A stretch of DNA of 8,302 nucleotides, from NCBI GenBank assembly GCA_030667555.1, contig DAOUVR010000041.1, forward strand, positions 1-8,302, in the 5' to 3' direction. The notes under the pieces were generated by a model, which worked only from the letters and a program-made list of their open reading frames with translations, did not search any database and was not told the origin of the DNA. Both the position numbers and the translations under genes were made by a program. Below, piece by piece: positions 1 to 6,446 of the stretch; position 1 is the first letter of the stretch; each line of letters starts with the position of its first letter. The DNA is from Dehalococcoidia bacterium (lineage in GTDB: Bacteria; Chloroflexota; Dehalococcoidia; E44-bin15).

Positions 1-99
1 GATCTGGGCGACGGTGATGACGGGTACCGTCGGTCCGCAAGCAATCAATGCCAGGCAAATAGAGAGGAGCAGTGCCAGGCCAGGCAACCACCTTTTCAT
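1..99 (-). CDS. Lipoprotein, N-terminal fragment (runs off the left edge)
   Basis: Only the first 33 codons are inside the window. They encode a typical bacterial lipoprotein signal: a positive start (MKRW), a hydrophobic stretch rich in Leu/Ala/Ile (about residues 5-20) and a lipobox L-I-A-C-G with the lipidated cysteine at residue 21. A short Pro/Thr/Val-rich segment follows, as is common after the lipid anchor. The protein is therefore expected on the outer face of the cytoplasmic membrane. The ATG is supported by an AAAGGAG ribosome site four bases upstream, which begins at the last base of the preceding fusion gene's stop codon, so the two are probably co-translated. Many solute-binding proteins of ABC importers start this way, but no mature domain is visible and the function stays unknown. 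The start and lipoprotein nature are well supported. Confidence 0.75.
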   Translation of the reverse strand, partial: MKRWLPGLALLLSICLALIACGPTVPVITVAQI

Positions 100-103
100 G
101 ATT

Positions 104-110
104 CTCCTTT
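104..110 (-). promoter_or_regulatory. Ribosome binding site of the lipoprotein gene
   Basis: On the minus strand AAAGGAG lies four bases before the ATG at 99-97. Its first A is the last base of the TGA stop (112-110) of the nicotinamidase-NAPRT gene. This arrangement supports the lipoprotein start and suggests translational coupling between the two genes. Confidence 0.65.
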
Positions 111-1639
111 CACATTATGCGCTTTAGCCTTGGGTTTGGGGTGATGCCGGGCAGGCGGCCCCTTTTGGCGGTGGGCTTACCATCTACTTCGTGGAGGTCT
201 GCGGTGAAGTCGATTGGCTTGGCGCCACTGATGTAGCTCCCCACACCGAAGGCAGCGATGGGGGCGGCATTTTCTTGAAAGTATCTGATCCGCTCCGGGT
301 CGACGCCACCGCTGACGAAGATGGTTACATCCTTGAAGCCAGCGAGGTTAAGCCAAGCTCTTGTCTCTTTGACTAAGTCGGCGGTAACACCTCCCCGCTC
401 CTTGGGGGTATCTAGACGCACCCCCTGAAGTCTTCCTCGCATCGCCTGGGCTACAATCACGCTCTCCTCTGGTTCATCCTTAAAGGTATCAACCAAGGCG
501 ATGCGAGACACATCAGAGGGCATGTGTTTATCGAAAGCGAGGGTAGCGGCGGCAGTATCGCCCATGACTATTATGAGAGCGTGGGGTATAGTGCCGGTTG
601 GGGCAATGTCACCAAGCTTTGCCCCGGCGACGCTGGAACAGCCAACACAACCACCGACAATGGCGGCATAATCCAGAATGCCTGCTATTGCAGGGTGAAC
701 ATGGCGGGCACCAAAGCTGATAATCGGAATGCCTTGAGCTGCCTCTACACACTCCCGTGCTGCAGTTGCCCAGCCGCTGCACTGGGACAACATGCCTAAG
801 TAGGTAGTCTCATAAGCGCCGTAGCTCTGGTCTGGGGCAGTTATCCGTAGTACCACCTCTTTTCTCTGAAAAGATTCGCCTTCGGATAGAGACCAGACCT
901 CTCTATTGTCCTCAGGAAGCACTTTGCCCAGCAAGGCATGAACCTCGTTCATACCGCAGAGGATGCCTGCTCGAGAGGGGAAAACCTCCATGGTAGCTAC
1001 CGGATTCAGTCCCTCCTTCTTGAGGATCTCCACAGTGCGGATAAAATAGATGTCAGCCGTCTCCCCAGATAAGATAGAGGCAGGGGTCTCAAATTGAGGG
1101 GTAGGCGTTTTTGCTGCTTGTGTCTGTATCACCTTAGCCCCGAGAACTTTCTCCATATGTTCTAAGGCGTAGTGATGCGCAGCCAAATCGAAAGATGCTA
1201 CGCAGTCGACGGGCACCTCTACGTCGTAATCGCGATTTCTGGCGTCGGCGACGGTATGACAAACACAGATGTCGGTGCATACTCCGCAAACGATTAACTT
1301 CTCTGGCGTCAGTGCTTTTAACTTGTCTTTTAGGTCGCTATCGAAGAAGCCGCTGAAGCGCCTCTTTGGTATTACCTCACCAGGATACTTGGTGAGCTCG
1401 GGGATCACCTCTGCCTCTGCAGTTCCCTCTATACAGTGAGGCGGGAACATCTTGAACTCGGCGTCATCGGGGGCGTGATGGTCGCAGATAAAAAATATCC
1501 TCGAGCCTTTCTCAATCTCCTGCTGTAGAAGTCTCTGGATATTGGGGATGATGCGGCGTGCCCCCTCACCACAGTAAAGAGGGTTGCCTTTCTCCAAAAA
1601 GCCTCGAAGCATATCCACTACAAGGACTACATTAGGCAT
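110..1639 (-). CDS. Bifunctional nicotinamidase / nicotinate phosphoribosyltransferase fusion
   Basis: This 509-residue protein joins two enzymes of the deamidating NAD salvage route. Residues 1-172 are an isochorismatase-fold nicotinamidase: Asp9, Lys92 and Cys125 (in CTDICV) fit the catalytic triad, and Asp53, His55, Glu61 and His68 fit a metal site of the Asp/His/Glu/His kind known from pneumococcal nicotinamidase. A short linker rich in Thr, Pro and Gln (about 173-184) leads to a nicotinate phosphoribosyltransferase domain (about 185-509), with GETADIYFIRT at 192-202, SFGARHVHP at 308-316, VDTFKDE at 383-389, VRLDTP at 407-412, VSGGVD at 442-447 and GVGSYISG at 465-472. The inferred reactions are nicotinamide to nicotinate, then nicotinate plus PRPP to nicotinate mononucleotide, in the cytoplasm. 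The ATG lies 24 bases after the MFS stop, with a GGGAG ten bases upstream. No methionine or stop separates the domains, so the fusion looks genuine. Domain identities are secure; activity is inferred. Confidence 0.9.
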   Translation of the reverse strand: MPNVVLVVDMLRGFLEKGNPLYCGEGARRIIPNIQRLLQQEIEKGSRIFFICDHHAPDDAEFKMFPPHCIEGTAEAEVIPELTKYPGEVIPKRRFSGFFDSDLKDKLKALTPEKLIVCGVCTDICVCHTVADARNRDYDVEVPVDCVASFDLAAHHYALEHMEKVLGAKVIQTQAAKTPTPQFETPASILSGETADIYFIRTVEILKKEGLNPVATMEVFPSRAGILCGMNEVHALLGKVLPEDNREVWSLSEGESFQRKEVVLRITAPDQSYGAYETTYLGMLSQCSGWATAARECVEAAQGIPIISFGARHVHPAIAGILDYAAIVGGCVGCSSVAGAKLGDIAPTGTIPHALIIVMGDTAAATLAFDKHMPSDVSRIALVDTFKDEPEESVIVAQAMRGRLQGVRLDTPKERGGVTADLVKETRAWLNLAGFKDVTIFVSGGVDPERIRYFQENAAPIAAFGVGSYISGAKPIDFTADLHEVDGKPTAKRGRLPGITPNPRLKRIM

Positions 1640-1663
1640 CGTTGATAGGCTCCCACTTTTTCG

Positions 1664-2938
1664 TCATCTTATTTTACTTTCTGGGGATAAGTCAAGCCGA
1701 GACGGCTTTGGAGGCCCCAGCAAGAAGATGAGGACCAAGGCAATACTGGTGATGAGGATGGAGAGGATGAAGGCCATATCATAGTTTCCAGTAACATCGA
1801 AGATATAACCGGCGATGAAGGGGCCAGTAGCCGTGGCGATAGTGATAAAGGCCCATAGGCCTCCATAGATGGCGCCGAAAGAGATCAACCCAAAATACTG
1901 GCTCACTAGCAGAGGCTCCAGGGCAAATATCCCTCCAATTCCCAAGCCAAATACGACCACAAACGCCCAAACCACTGCCATTGAGCCTGTCCCCAACAGA
2001 ATGAGGGCTAGCCCTCCAATCTGGAGAAGGAAGCACAACATAACCATATACTTAATGGGCACCTTATCCACAAGATACCCTGCGGTCACTCTGCCGAACA
2101 CGCTCACCCCAATGGCAAGAGCCAAGATCGTTGATGCCATCTGGTGCGAGATTCCCTGGTCTTGGAAGAAAGGGACGAGATGAGCGATGATGGCCCCTGT
2201 TCCCAGAAAGGTCAGACTCAATGCCCCGGTGATGAGCCAGAAGGTTTTCGTTCTCAATGCGCTGGAGAGTGTCCAGGTTGCGCCAGCCTGAAGCTCATCG
2301 GTCAATGGTGTTTTGGTTTGCATCTCCTCTGAGGTCTTGCCATCAGGCGAGAGGTCCATTTCCGCTGGCCTCTCTCTAATGACAAACATGCTCAAAGGGG
2401 CGAGGACAATCAGGATAATGAGGCCCAAAATGTGATAGGTCATTCGCCAGCCAAGTACGGAGATAAGGTAGCTTGCCAGGGGGAGCATGGTTAGCCCTCC
2501 GATGCCGAAGCCACTCAGAGTGATCCCTATTGCCAATCCTCTCTTCTTGTCAAACCAACTGGATACGACTCTGGCGATGGGAATGTTAAGCGCGCCGAGC
2601 TGTCCCAGCGCCATAAAGAAATAGAAGGCGTAGAAGTACCAAAGAGAAGTGCTGAAGCCGAGCAGGGCAAAAGCGCCGCCGGTGATCAATGCCCCTGCAG
2701 CCATCACACTTCTCGCTCCATACCTGTCAACCCACATTCCTACTAATGGGGCTGCAAGCCCAACCAGGGAGGCGACGGTCATCGCCAGGGATATCTCGGC
2801 TCTCGACCAGCCGAAATCATTGCTGACGGGGATAATGAAGGCACTGAAGGTGTAGTAGCCTATCCCGCCAGCTAAAAGGAGGCTTACGAAGCCTACGGCA
2901 ACAATCCGCCAGCCGTAGAAGATGTTAAATCGGGGCAT
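1664..2938 (-). CDS. MFS transporter, oxalate/formate antiporter-like
   Basis: This 424-residue integral membrane protein has the two six-helix halves of the major facilitator superfamily. A cytoplasmic loop of about 40 residues (roughly 187-225, charged and Thr/Glu-rich) joins them. The N-terminal FYGWRIVAVG (7-16), the loop 2-3 motif GMWVDRYGAR (67-76) and SSWFDKKRGLAIG (126-138) are typical of the oxalate/formate antiporter and monocarboxylate group; GRVTAGYLVDKVP (282-294) is the matching motif in the second half. It should move a small, probably anionic, solute using an ion gradient or exchange. The gene starts 18 bases after the glycosyltransferase stop, with GAAAGGG four bases before the ATG, and the nicotinamidase-NAPRT fusion follows after 24 bases. 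That context makes nicotinate or another carboxylate a reasonable guess, but the substrate is not visible in the sequence. Confidence 0.85.
   Translation of the reverse strand: MPRFNIFYGWRIVAVGFVSLLLAGGIGYYTFSAFIIPVSNDFGWSRAEISLAMTVASLVGLAAPLVGMWVDRYGARSVMAAGALITGGAFALLGFSTSLWYFYAFYFFMALGQLGALNIPIARVVSSWFDKKRGLAIGITLSGFGIGGLTMLPLASYLISVLGWRMTYHILGLIILIVLAPLSMFVIRERPAEMDLSPDGKTSEEMQTKTPLTDELQAGATWTLSSALRTKTFWLITGALSLTFLGTGAIIAHLVPFFQDQGISHQMASTILALAIGVSVFGRVTAGYLVDKVPIKYMVMLCFLLQIGGLALILLGTGSMAVVWAFVVVFGLGIGGIFALEPLLVSQYFGLISFGAIYGGLWAFITIATATGPFIAGYIFDVTGNYDMAFILSILITSIALVLIFLLGPPKPSRLDLSPESKIR
1681..1720 (-). other. Nested inverted repeat at the 3' end of the MFS gene
   Basis: An outer pair CTGGGG/CCCCAG (1681-1686 with 1715-1720) encloses an inner perfect pair AAGCCG/CGGCTT (1694-1699 with 1703-1708) with a three-base loop. 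In the transcript this could fold into a two-tier hairpin over the last codons of the carrier gene. The downstream bases on the minus strand are A-rich, with no T-run, so it does not look like an intrinsic terminator. A processing or stabilising role is possible, and so is chance. Confidence 0.3.
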
Positions 2939-2956
2939 TATACCCTTTCTGGCAAA

Positions 2957-3661
2957 TCAAGAGGGGGGGCGAAATCGCAGGCGTAATAATCCCTTTACAT
3001 CGTCGAAGGCCGTTCTGGAGACAGAGACCCTCGAGTCGGGATCCTCAATCCAGGCGACCGGCACATCCTTGGTCCGATAGCCCTTCTGCTCAGCGAGGAT
3101 AAGAAGCTCGGTATCGAAGAACCACTTTTGATCCTTTATGAGCGGTACCAGTTCTCGAGTTGCTTTGTTGCTCAAAGCTTTGAAACCGCACTGGGCATCA
3201 GAGAACTTTGATCTGAACATCGCCTTGATGAGCAGATTATAGCCTCGGGATGTTAGTTCGCGCTTAAAAGAGCGCTTGATTGATGAGCCAGGCATGAGGC
3301 GGGAACCTATGGCGATGTCATAGCCCTCCTCGATTGCTTGGATCAGTTTCGGGAAGGCTTCAAGGTCTGTGGATAGATCGACATCCATATAGCTTACGAT
3401 GTCGGCGGTGCTGTCAAGCCAAGCGCGGCGTAGCGCTCGCCCTCGCCCTTTTTCGTCCAGGTGCAGGGAAACGACATCGGGATAGTCGCGGCACAATGCC
3501 TGCGCCACCTGCCATGTTTTGTCAGTGGAGGCATTATCAGCGATGATAATGGTCCAGTTGTAGGCGAGGTTTTTCTCCAGGAACTGCCTCAGGGTATTAA
3601 TGCTCTGTGTGAGGACTCGCTCTTCATTGTAGACTGGTATAACCACATCGACGGTAGTCAC
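2957..3661 (-). CDS. Family 2 glycosyltransferase, dolichyl/polyprenyl-phosphate sugar synthase-like
   Basis: This 234-residue GT-A fold glycosyltransferase probably moves a sugar from a nucleotide sugar to a lipid phosphate carrier at the inner face of the membrane. Visible signatures are VVIPVYNEE (6-14), ADNASTDKT (41-49), KGRGRAL (71-77), the metal-binding DVD (93-95), IGSR (118-121), DAQCGFKAL (155-163) and FFDTELL (181-187). The QCGF and FDTELL blocks are typical of dolichyl-phosphate glucosyltransferase-like members. No transmembrane helix or GtrA-like extension is present, so the protein is soluble or peripheral. The start is GTG: a purine-rich AGGAAAGGGG lies just upstream, and the codon overlaps (GTGA) the last stop of the GNAT remnant. 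A run of seven C precedes the stop, so the exact C-terminus may vary. Family assignment is firm; donor and acceptor are unknown. Confidence 0.87.
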   Translation of the reverse strand: MTTVDVVIPVYNEERVLTQSINTLRQFLEKNLAYNWTIIIADNASTDKTWQVAQALCRDYPDVVSLHLDEKGRGRALRRAWLDSTADIVSYMDVDLSTDLEAFPKLIQAIEEGYDIAIGSRLMPGSSIKRSFKRELTSRGYNLLIKAMFRSKFSDAQCGFKALSNKATRELVPLIKDQKWFFDTELLILAEQKGYRTKDVPVAWIEDPDSRVSVSRTAFDDVKGLLRLRFRPPS

Positions 3662-3871
3662 TTTGCCCCTTTCCTCAAATTGAATTCATTGCTCAATATC
3701 CCTATAAGGAAGGTACCGTGATACTGGCCATCGACTAAATATCGGTGGCGTACTTACACCCTCCTTGACAAAGCCATACTTTTCGTAGGAACTGTGGGCG
3801 CTCAGATTACGATTCGGAGTGTTGAGACAGATGTGGTGGAGATTCAATTCGTAAAAGAGGTAATCTCGGGA
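3658..3871 (-). pseudogene. GNAT acetyltransferase remnant (5'-truncated, frameshifted)
   Basis: The gap between purH and the glycosyltransferase translates into the C-terminal half of a RimJ/RimL-like N-acetyltransferase. Directly after the purH stop, in the same frame, come DYLFYELNLHHI and then SSYEKYGFVKEG, matching the usual 'LYEKLGFVKEG' acetyl-CoA-binding region. After that the match moves by one base near 3757-3765. The new frame gives YLVDGQYHGTFLIGILSNEF, like the family's 'YRDGRYHDVILMGILREEF' ending, and stops at TGA (3660-3658), overlapping the next gene's GTG. One extra base (or two lost) explains the shift. The N-terminal half and any start codon are missing, so no working enzyme can be made. 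The family call rests on recalled consensus, not a search. It is probably what remains after a deletion that ended at the purH stop. Confidence 0.75.
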
Positions 3872-5404
3872 TCAATGCTTGAAATGGCGCACCCCGGTGA
3901 AAACCATGGCGATGTTGTACTCATCGGCTACTTTGATAACCTCTTCATCGCGCATCGAGCCCCCAGGCTCAATTATGGCAGTGACGCCACCTTTGGCGGC
4001 CAGTTCCACACCATCTGGGAAGGGGAAGAAGGCGTCAGAGGCCAGCACACTACCTGTGGCGCGCTCGCCGGCTTTCTTCAGGGCTATCTCCACACTATCG
4101 ATCCGGCTTGGCTGTCCCGCGCCCATACCGAGAAGCGTACCGTCTTTGGCCAAAACAATGCCATTCGATTTCACATGCTTCACAGCTCGCCAGCCAAAAC
4201 GAAGGTCTTTGCTCTCCTCTTCCGTCGGCTGGCGCTTGGTCACCGGGCGCAGGGTCAGGTCCTCGGTCTCGAAGTCTCCCGTCTGGACTAGGAAACCTCC
4301 GACTACGTGACGGAAGTTCAGGGACTGGACGCCCTTCTTATCCGCTGTTGGGCCCATTGTGAGGAGGCGAAGGTCTCGCTTCCTACTGAGCAGAGACAGG
4401 GCGGCTTCATCGAATTCAGGCGCGATGATAGCGTCGAAGTGCGTCTTGTCGATCTCCTCGGCCGTTGCATGGTCTATCTTTCTATTGGAGGCGACGATTC
4501 CGCCGAAGGCCGAGACCGGGTCGCCGCTAATCGCTCTCCGATAGGCTTCAGCGAGGTCGTCATGAGAAGACAGTCCGCAGGGGTTGTTGTGCTTAAGAAT
4601 GGCAACTGTGGGAGAAGCAAAATCAGAGACAATACTGAGAGCAGCATCGAGGTCGAGAATGTTGTTGAAGGATAGCGCTTTGCCAGACAATTGAGCAGCT
4701 GCCACGACACTAGACCCCTCCTCTCGCACAACGTCTATTTTGTAGAAGGCAGCCTGTTGATGAGGGTTCTCGCCATAGGTCAGTTCTTGGAGCTTCCTCA
4801 GTGCGATGGTCATATCCGCCGGGAACTTCTCGTCCTCTGGTCTCAAATAGCGTGCGATTGCGGTGTCATAGAGCGCCACATGTTGAAATGCCTTCTGGGC
4901 CAGCCTTTTTCGTTCTTCGATGCTTACTTCTCCTGAGAGCAGTTTCTCCAGAACGGGCTGGTAGTCTGCGGGATCGACTATCACGAGTACGTAGGGGAAG
5001 TTCTTGGCCGCGGCGCGAATCATGGTTGGTCCGCCGATGTCTATATTCTCCAGCGCCTCGTCCAGAGTCACGCCATCTCGGGATATGGTTTGAACGAAGG
5101 GGTAAAGATTAACTGCCACCAGGTCGATGGTCGCTATCCCCCTTTCGCTGAGCTCTGCAAGATGACCGGGTACATTACGCTTGGCTAGAATCCCACCATG
5201 GACAGCAGGGTGAAGTGTCTTCACGCGTCCGTCTAGGATCTCGGGGAAGTTCGTCAGGTCGCCAACACTGTGAACGGGCACCCCTGCCTTTTGGAGAGCA
5301 CCCTTAGTGCCTCCAGTGCTGTATATATTAATTCCGAGTTCATTTAGGCGCTGAGCAAACTCAACGAGGCCAGTTTTGTCTGAGACGCTCAAAATCGCTT
5401 GCAT
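3872..5404 (-). CDS. purH: Bifunctional AICAR formyltransferase / IMP cyclohydrolase
   Basis: PurH carries out the last two steps of de novo purine synthesis: it formylates AICAR using 10-formyl-tetrahydrofolate and then closes the ring to give IMP. At 510 residues it is full length. The N-terminal MGS-like cyclohydrolase domain (about 1-140) shows SVSDKTG (6-12), STGGT (29-33), LDGRVKTLHP (57-66) and GGPTMIRAAAKN (124-135). The C-terminal transformylase domain (about 195-510) shows LTYGENPHQ (208-216), the catalytic Lys271-His272 in LKHNNPCG, SAFGGIVA (298-305), KSNGIVLAKDG (412-422), SDAFFPF (456-462) and the classic ending RHFKH. The ATG follows a near-perfect AGGAGG site that overlaps the end of purM, ten bases away, so it is translated with purM. 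The stop is followed at once by the GNAT remnant in the same frame. Identification is very secure. Confidence 0.97.
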   Translation of the reverse strand: MQAILSVSDKTGLVEFAQRLNELGINIYSTGGTKGALQKAGVPVHSVGDLTNFPEILDGRVKTLHPAVHGGILAKRNVPGHLAELSERGIATIDLVAVNLYPFVQTISRDGVTLDEALENIDIGGPTMIRAAAKNFPYVLVIVDPADYQPVLEKLLSGEVSIEERKRLAQKAFQHVALYDTAIARYLRPEDEKFPADMTIALRKLQELTYGENPHQQAAFYKIDVVREEGSSVVAAAQLSGKALSFNNILDLDAALSIVSDFASPTVAILKHNNPCGLSSHDDLAEAYRRAISGDPVSAFGGIVASNRKIDHATAEEIDKTHFDAIIAPEFDEAALSLLSRKRDLRLLTMGPTADKKGVQSLNFRHVVGGFLVQTGDFETEDLTLRPVTKRQPTEEESKDLRFGWRAVKHVKSNGIVLAKDGTLLGMGAGQPSRIDSVEIALKKAGERATGSVLASDAFFPFPDGVELAAKGGVTAIIEPGGSMRDEEVIKVADEYNIAMVFTGVRHFKH

Positions 5405-5409
5405 GAGTT

Positions 5410-5416
5410 ACCTCCT
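5410..5416 (-). promoter_or_regulatory. Ribosome binding site of purH
   Basis: Reading the minus strand, AGGAGGT lies five bases before the purH ATG (5404-5402) and shares two bases with the TAG stop of purM (5417-5415). It fixes the purH start and indicates translational coupling. The GTAACTC that ends this junction also occurs at the purF-purM junction. Confidence 0.75.
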
Positions 5417-6443
5417 AAAGCATAGCTATACGTTGTGTTCCCTTCTGTTCCACCACCTCGCCGATTATTTTGGCCTCTGGTATCTTCTTCGTCAACTCGT
5501 CGACATCACTCGGAGAGCAAACCACTATCATGCCGATCCCCATATTGAAAACGAGGTACATCTCCACCTCGTCCACATTGCCCTCTTTCTGAATTAGTGA
5601 GAAGATTGGAGGTATATACCAAGACTTCTTCTCGATTTTGGCTGCCAACCTCTCAGGCAGGATACGAGGCAAATTACCAGGAATGCCTCCACCTGTGATA
5701 TGGGCTATGCCCTTAATCATGGGGAGCATAGATTTGAGAATTGGATAGTAGCAGCGGTGGGGTTCAAGAAGCTCCTCACCCAAATTGCGACCCAGTTCGG
5801 GATAGATGCGGTTCAGACACGAAGGATCTTCGTCGATGTTGAATATCTTTCGCACCAGGGAATAGCCGTTAGTGTGGAGGCCGCTTGAGGGCAGGCCGAT
5901 GATGCCGTCGCCAGCTGTTATCGAATTTCCATTGATGAGCTTGCTCTTTTCCACCACGCCCACAATGAAGCCCACCAAATCGTATTCACCCTGGGGGTAG
6001 AGGCCAGGCATTTCGGCGGTCTCACCACCAATGAGGGCGCAGCCAACCTCGCTTAAGGCGCTGGTCATGCCTTGGACGATGCTCTCTAAAATGCTGGGCA
6101 CAAGTTTAGCCATGGCTATATAGTCCTGAAAGAAGAGTGGCTTGGCACCACAGGTGAAGATGTCATTTATGCAGTGATTTGCCAAGTCAATACCTATAGT
6201 ATCATGTTGGTTTAAGGCACAGGCGATCTTTAGCTTGGTGCCGACTCCGTCGGCGCTGGAGACGAGGACAGGTTCTTGATAGCCCTTTAACTCGAAAAGC
6301 CCACCGAAAAACCCGAGGTCGCCCAGGACCTCGGGTCCAAAAGTGGTACGCGCTAGTTTTCGAATAGTTTTCACAAGTTTATCAGCGGCGTCGATGTCTA
6401 CACCAGCGGCGCGATAGGTTTCCTTTACTCTCTTAGCAGCCAA
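5415..6443 (-). CDS. purM: Phosphoribosylformylglycinamidine cyclo-ligase (AIR synthetase)
   Basis: PurM uses ATP to close the imidazole ring of FGAM, giving 5-aminoimidazole ribonucleotide. The 342 residues match the usual family length. Markers of the ATP-binding PurM superfamily are YRAAGVDID (10-18), SSADGVGTK (62-70), GIDLANHCINDI (84-95, where NDI is conserved), IGGETAEMPG (138-147), PSSGLHTNGYSLVR (185-198) and HITGGGIPGNLPR (248-260). The protein is cytosolic and normally a dimer. The start is TTG: it lies three bases after the purF stop, has AGGGAG six bases upstream, and no in-frame ATG occurs before the conserved N-terminal block. PurH follows after ten bases. A strong hairpin with a short T-run lies inside codons 36-46 and might influence expression. 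Identification is very secure; the start is likely. Confidence 0.96.
   Translation of the reverse strand: MAAKRVKETYRAAGVDIDAADKLVKTIRKLARTTFGPEVLGDLGFFGGLFELKGYQEPVLVSSADGVGTKLKIACALNQHDTIGIDLANHCINDIFTCGAKPLFFQDYIAMAKLVPSILESIVQGMTSALSEVGCALIGGETAEMPGLYPQGEYDLVGFIVGVVEKSKLINGNSITAGDGIIGLPSSGLHTNGYSLVRKIFNIDEDPSCLNRIYPELGRNLGEELLEPHRCYYPILKSMLPMIKGIAHITGGGIPGNLPRILPERLAAKIEKKSWYIPPIFSLIQKEGNVDEVEMYLVFNMGIGMIVVCSPSDVDELTKKIPEAKIIGEVVEQKGTQRIAML
6307..6336 (-). terminator. Terminator-like hairpin inside purM
   Basis: A perfect ten-base inverted repeat, ACCCGAGGTC and GACCTCGGGT (6336-6327 with 6320-6311 on the minus strand), surrounds a six-base loop CTGGGC. The final T of the stem and the next four bases make a T5 run (6311-6307) in the direction of purM transcription. 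The shape resembles an intrinsic terminator, yet it lies about 110-140 bases into the purM coding region. Translating ribosomes would normally mask it. It may act in polarity or attenuation, or may simply follow from the codons for PEVLGDLGF. The structure is certain; the role is not. Confidence 0.3.
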
Positions 6444-6446
6444 GAG

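Noticed and set aside
173..190. A hidden start codon that would make NAPRT a separate gene
   Set aside because: The linker has no Met, no stop and no reading-frame change, so the single fused frame is the simplest reading.
2936..2941. TATAAT just at the MFS start codon, as a possible promoter
   Set aside because: No -35-like hexamer lies 16-18 bases upstream, and the site sits in an 18-base gap inside a gene train with a good ribosome site.
3662..3871. A separate promoter for the glycosyltransferase within the GNAT remnant
   Set aside because: TTGTCA and several TAT-containing hexamers occur, but none are paired at a 16-18 base spacing with good matches.
3794..4291. Plus-strand open frame of 165 codons opposite purH and the GNAT remnant
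   Set aside because: It lies antisense to conserved purH codons, lacks a convincing ribosome site and shows no recognisable domain; it is a shadow of the real gene.
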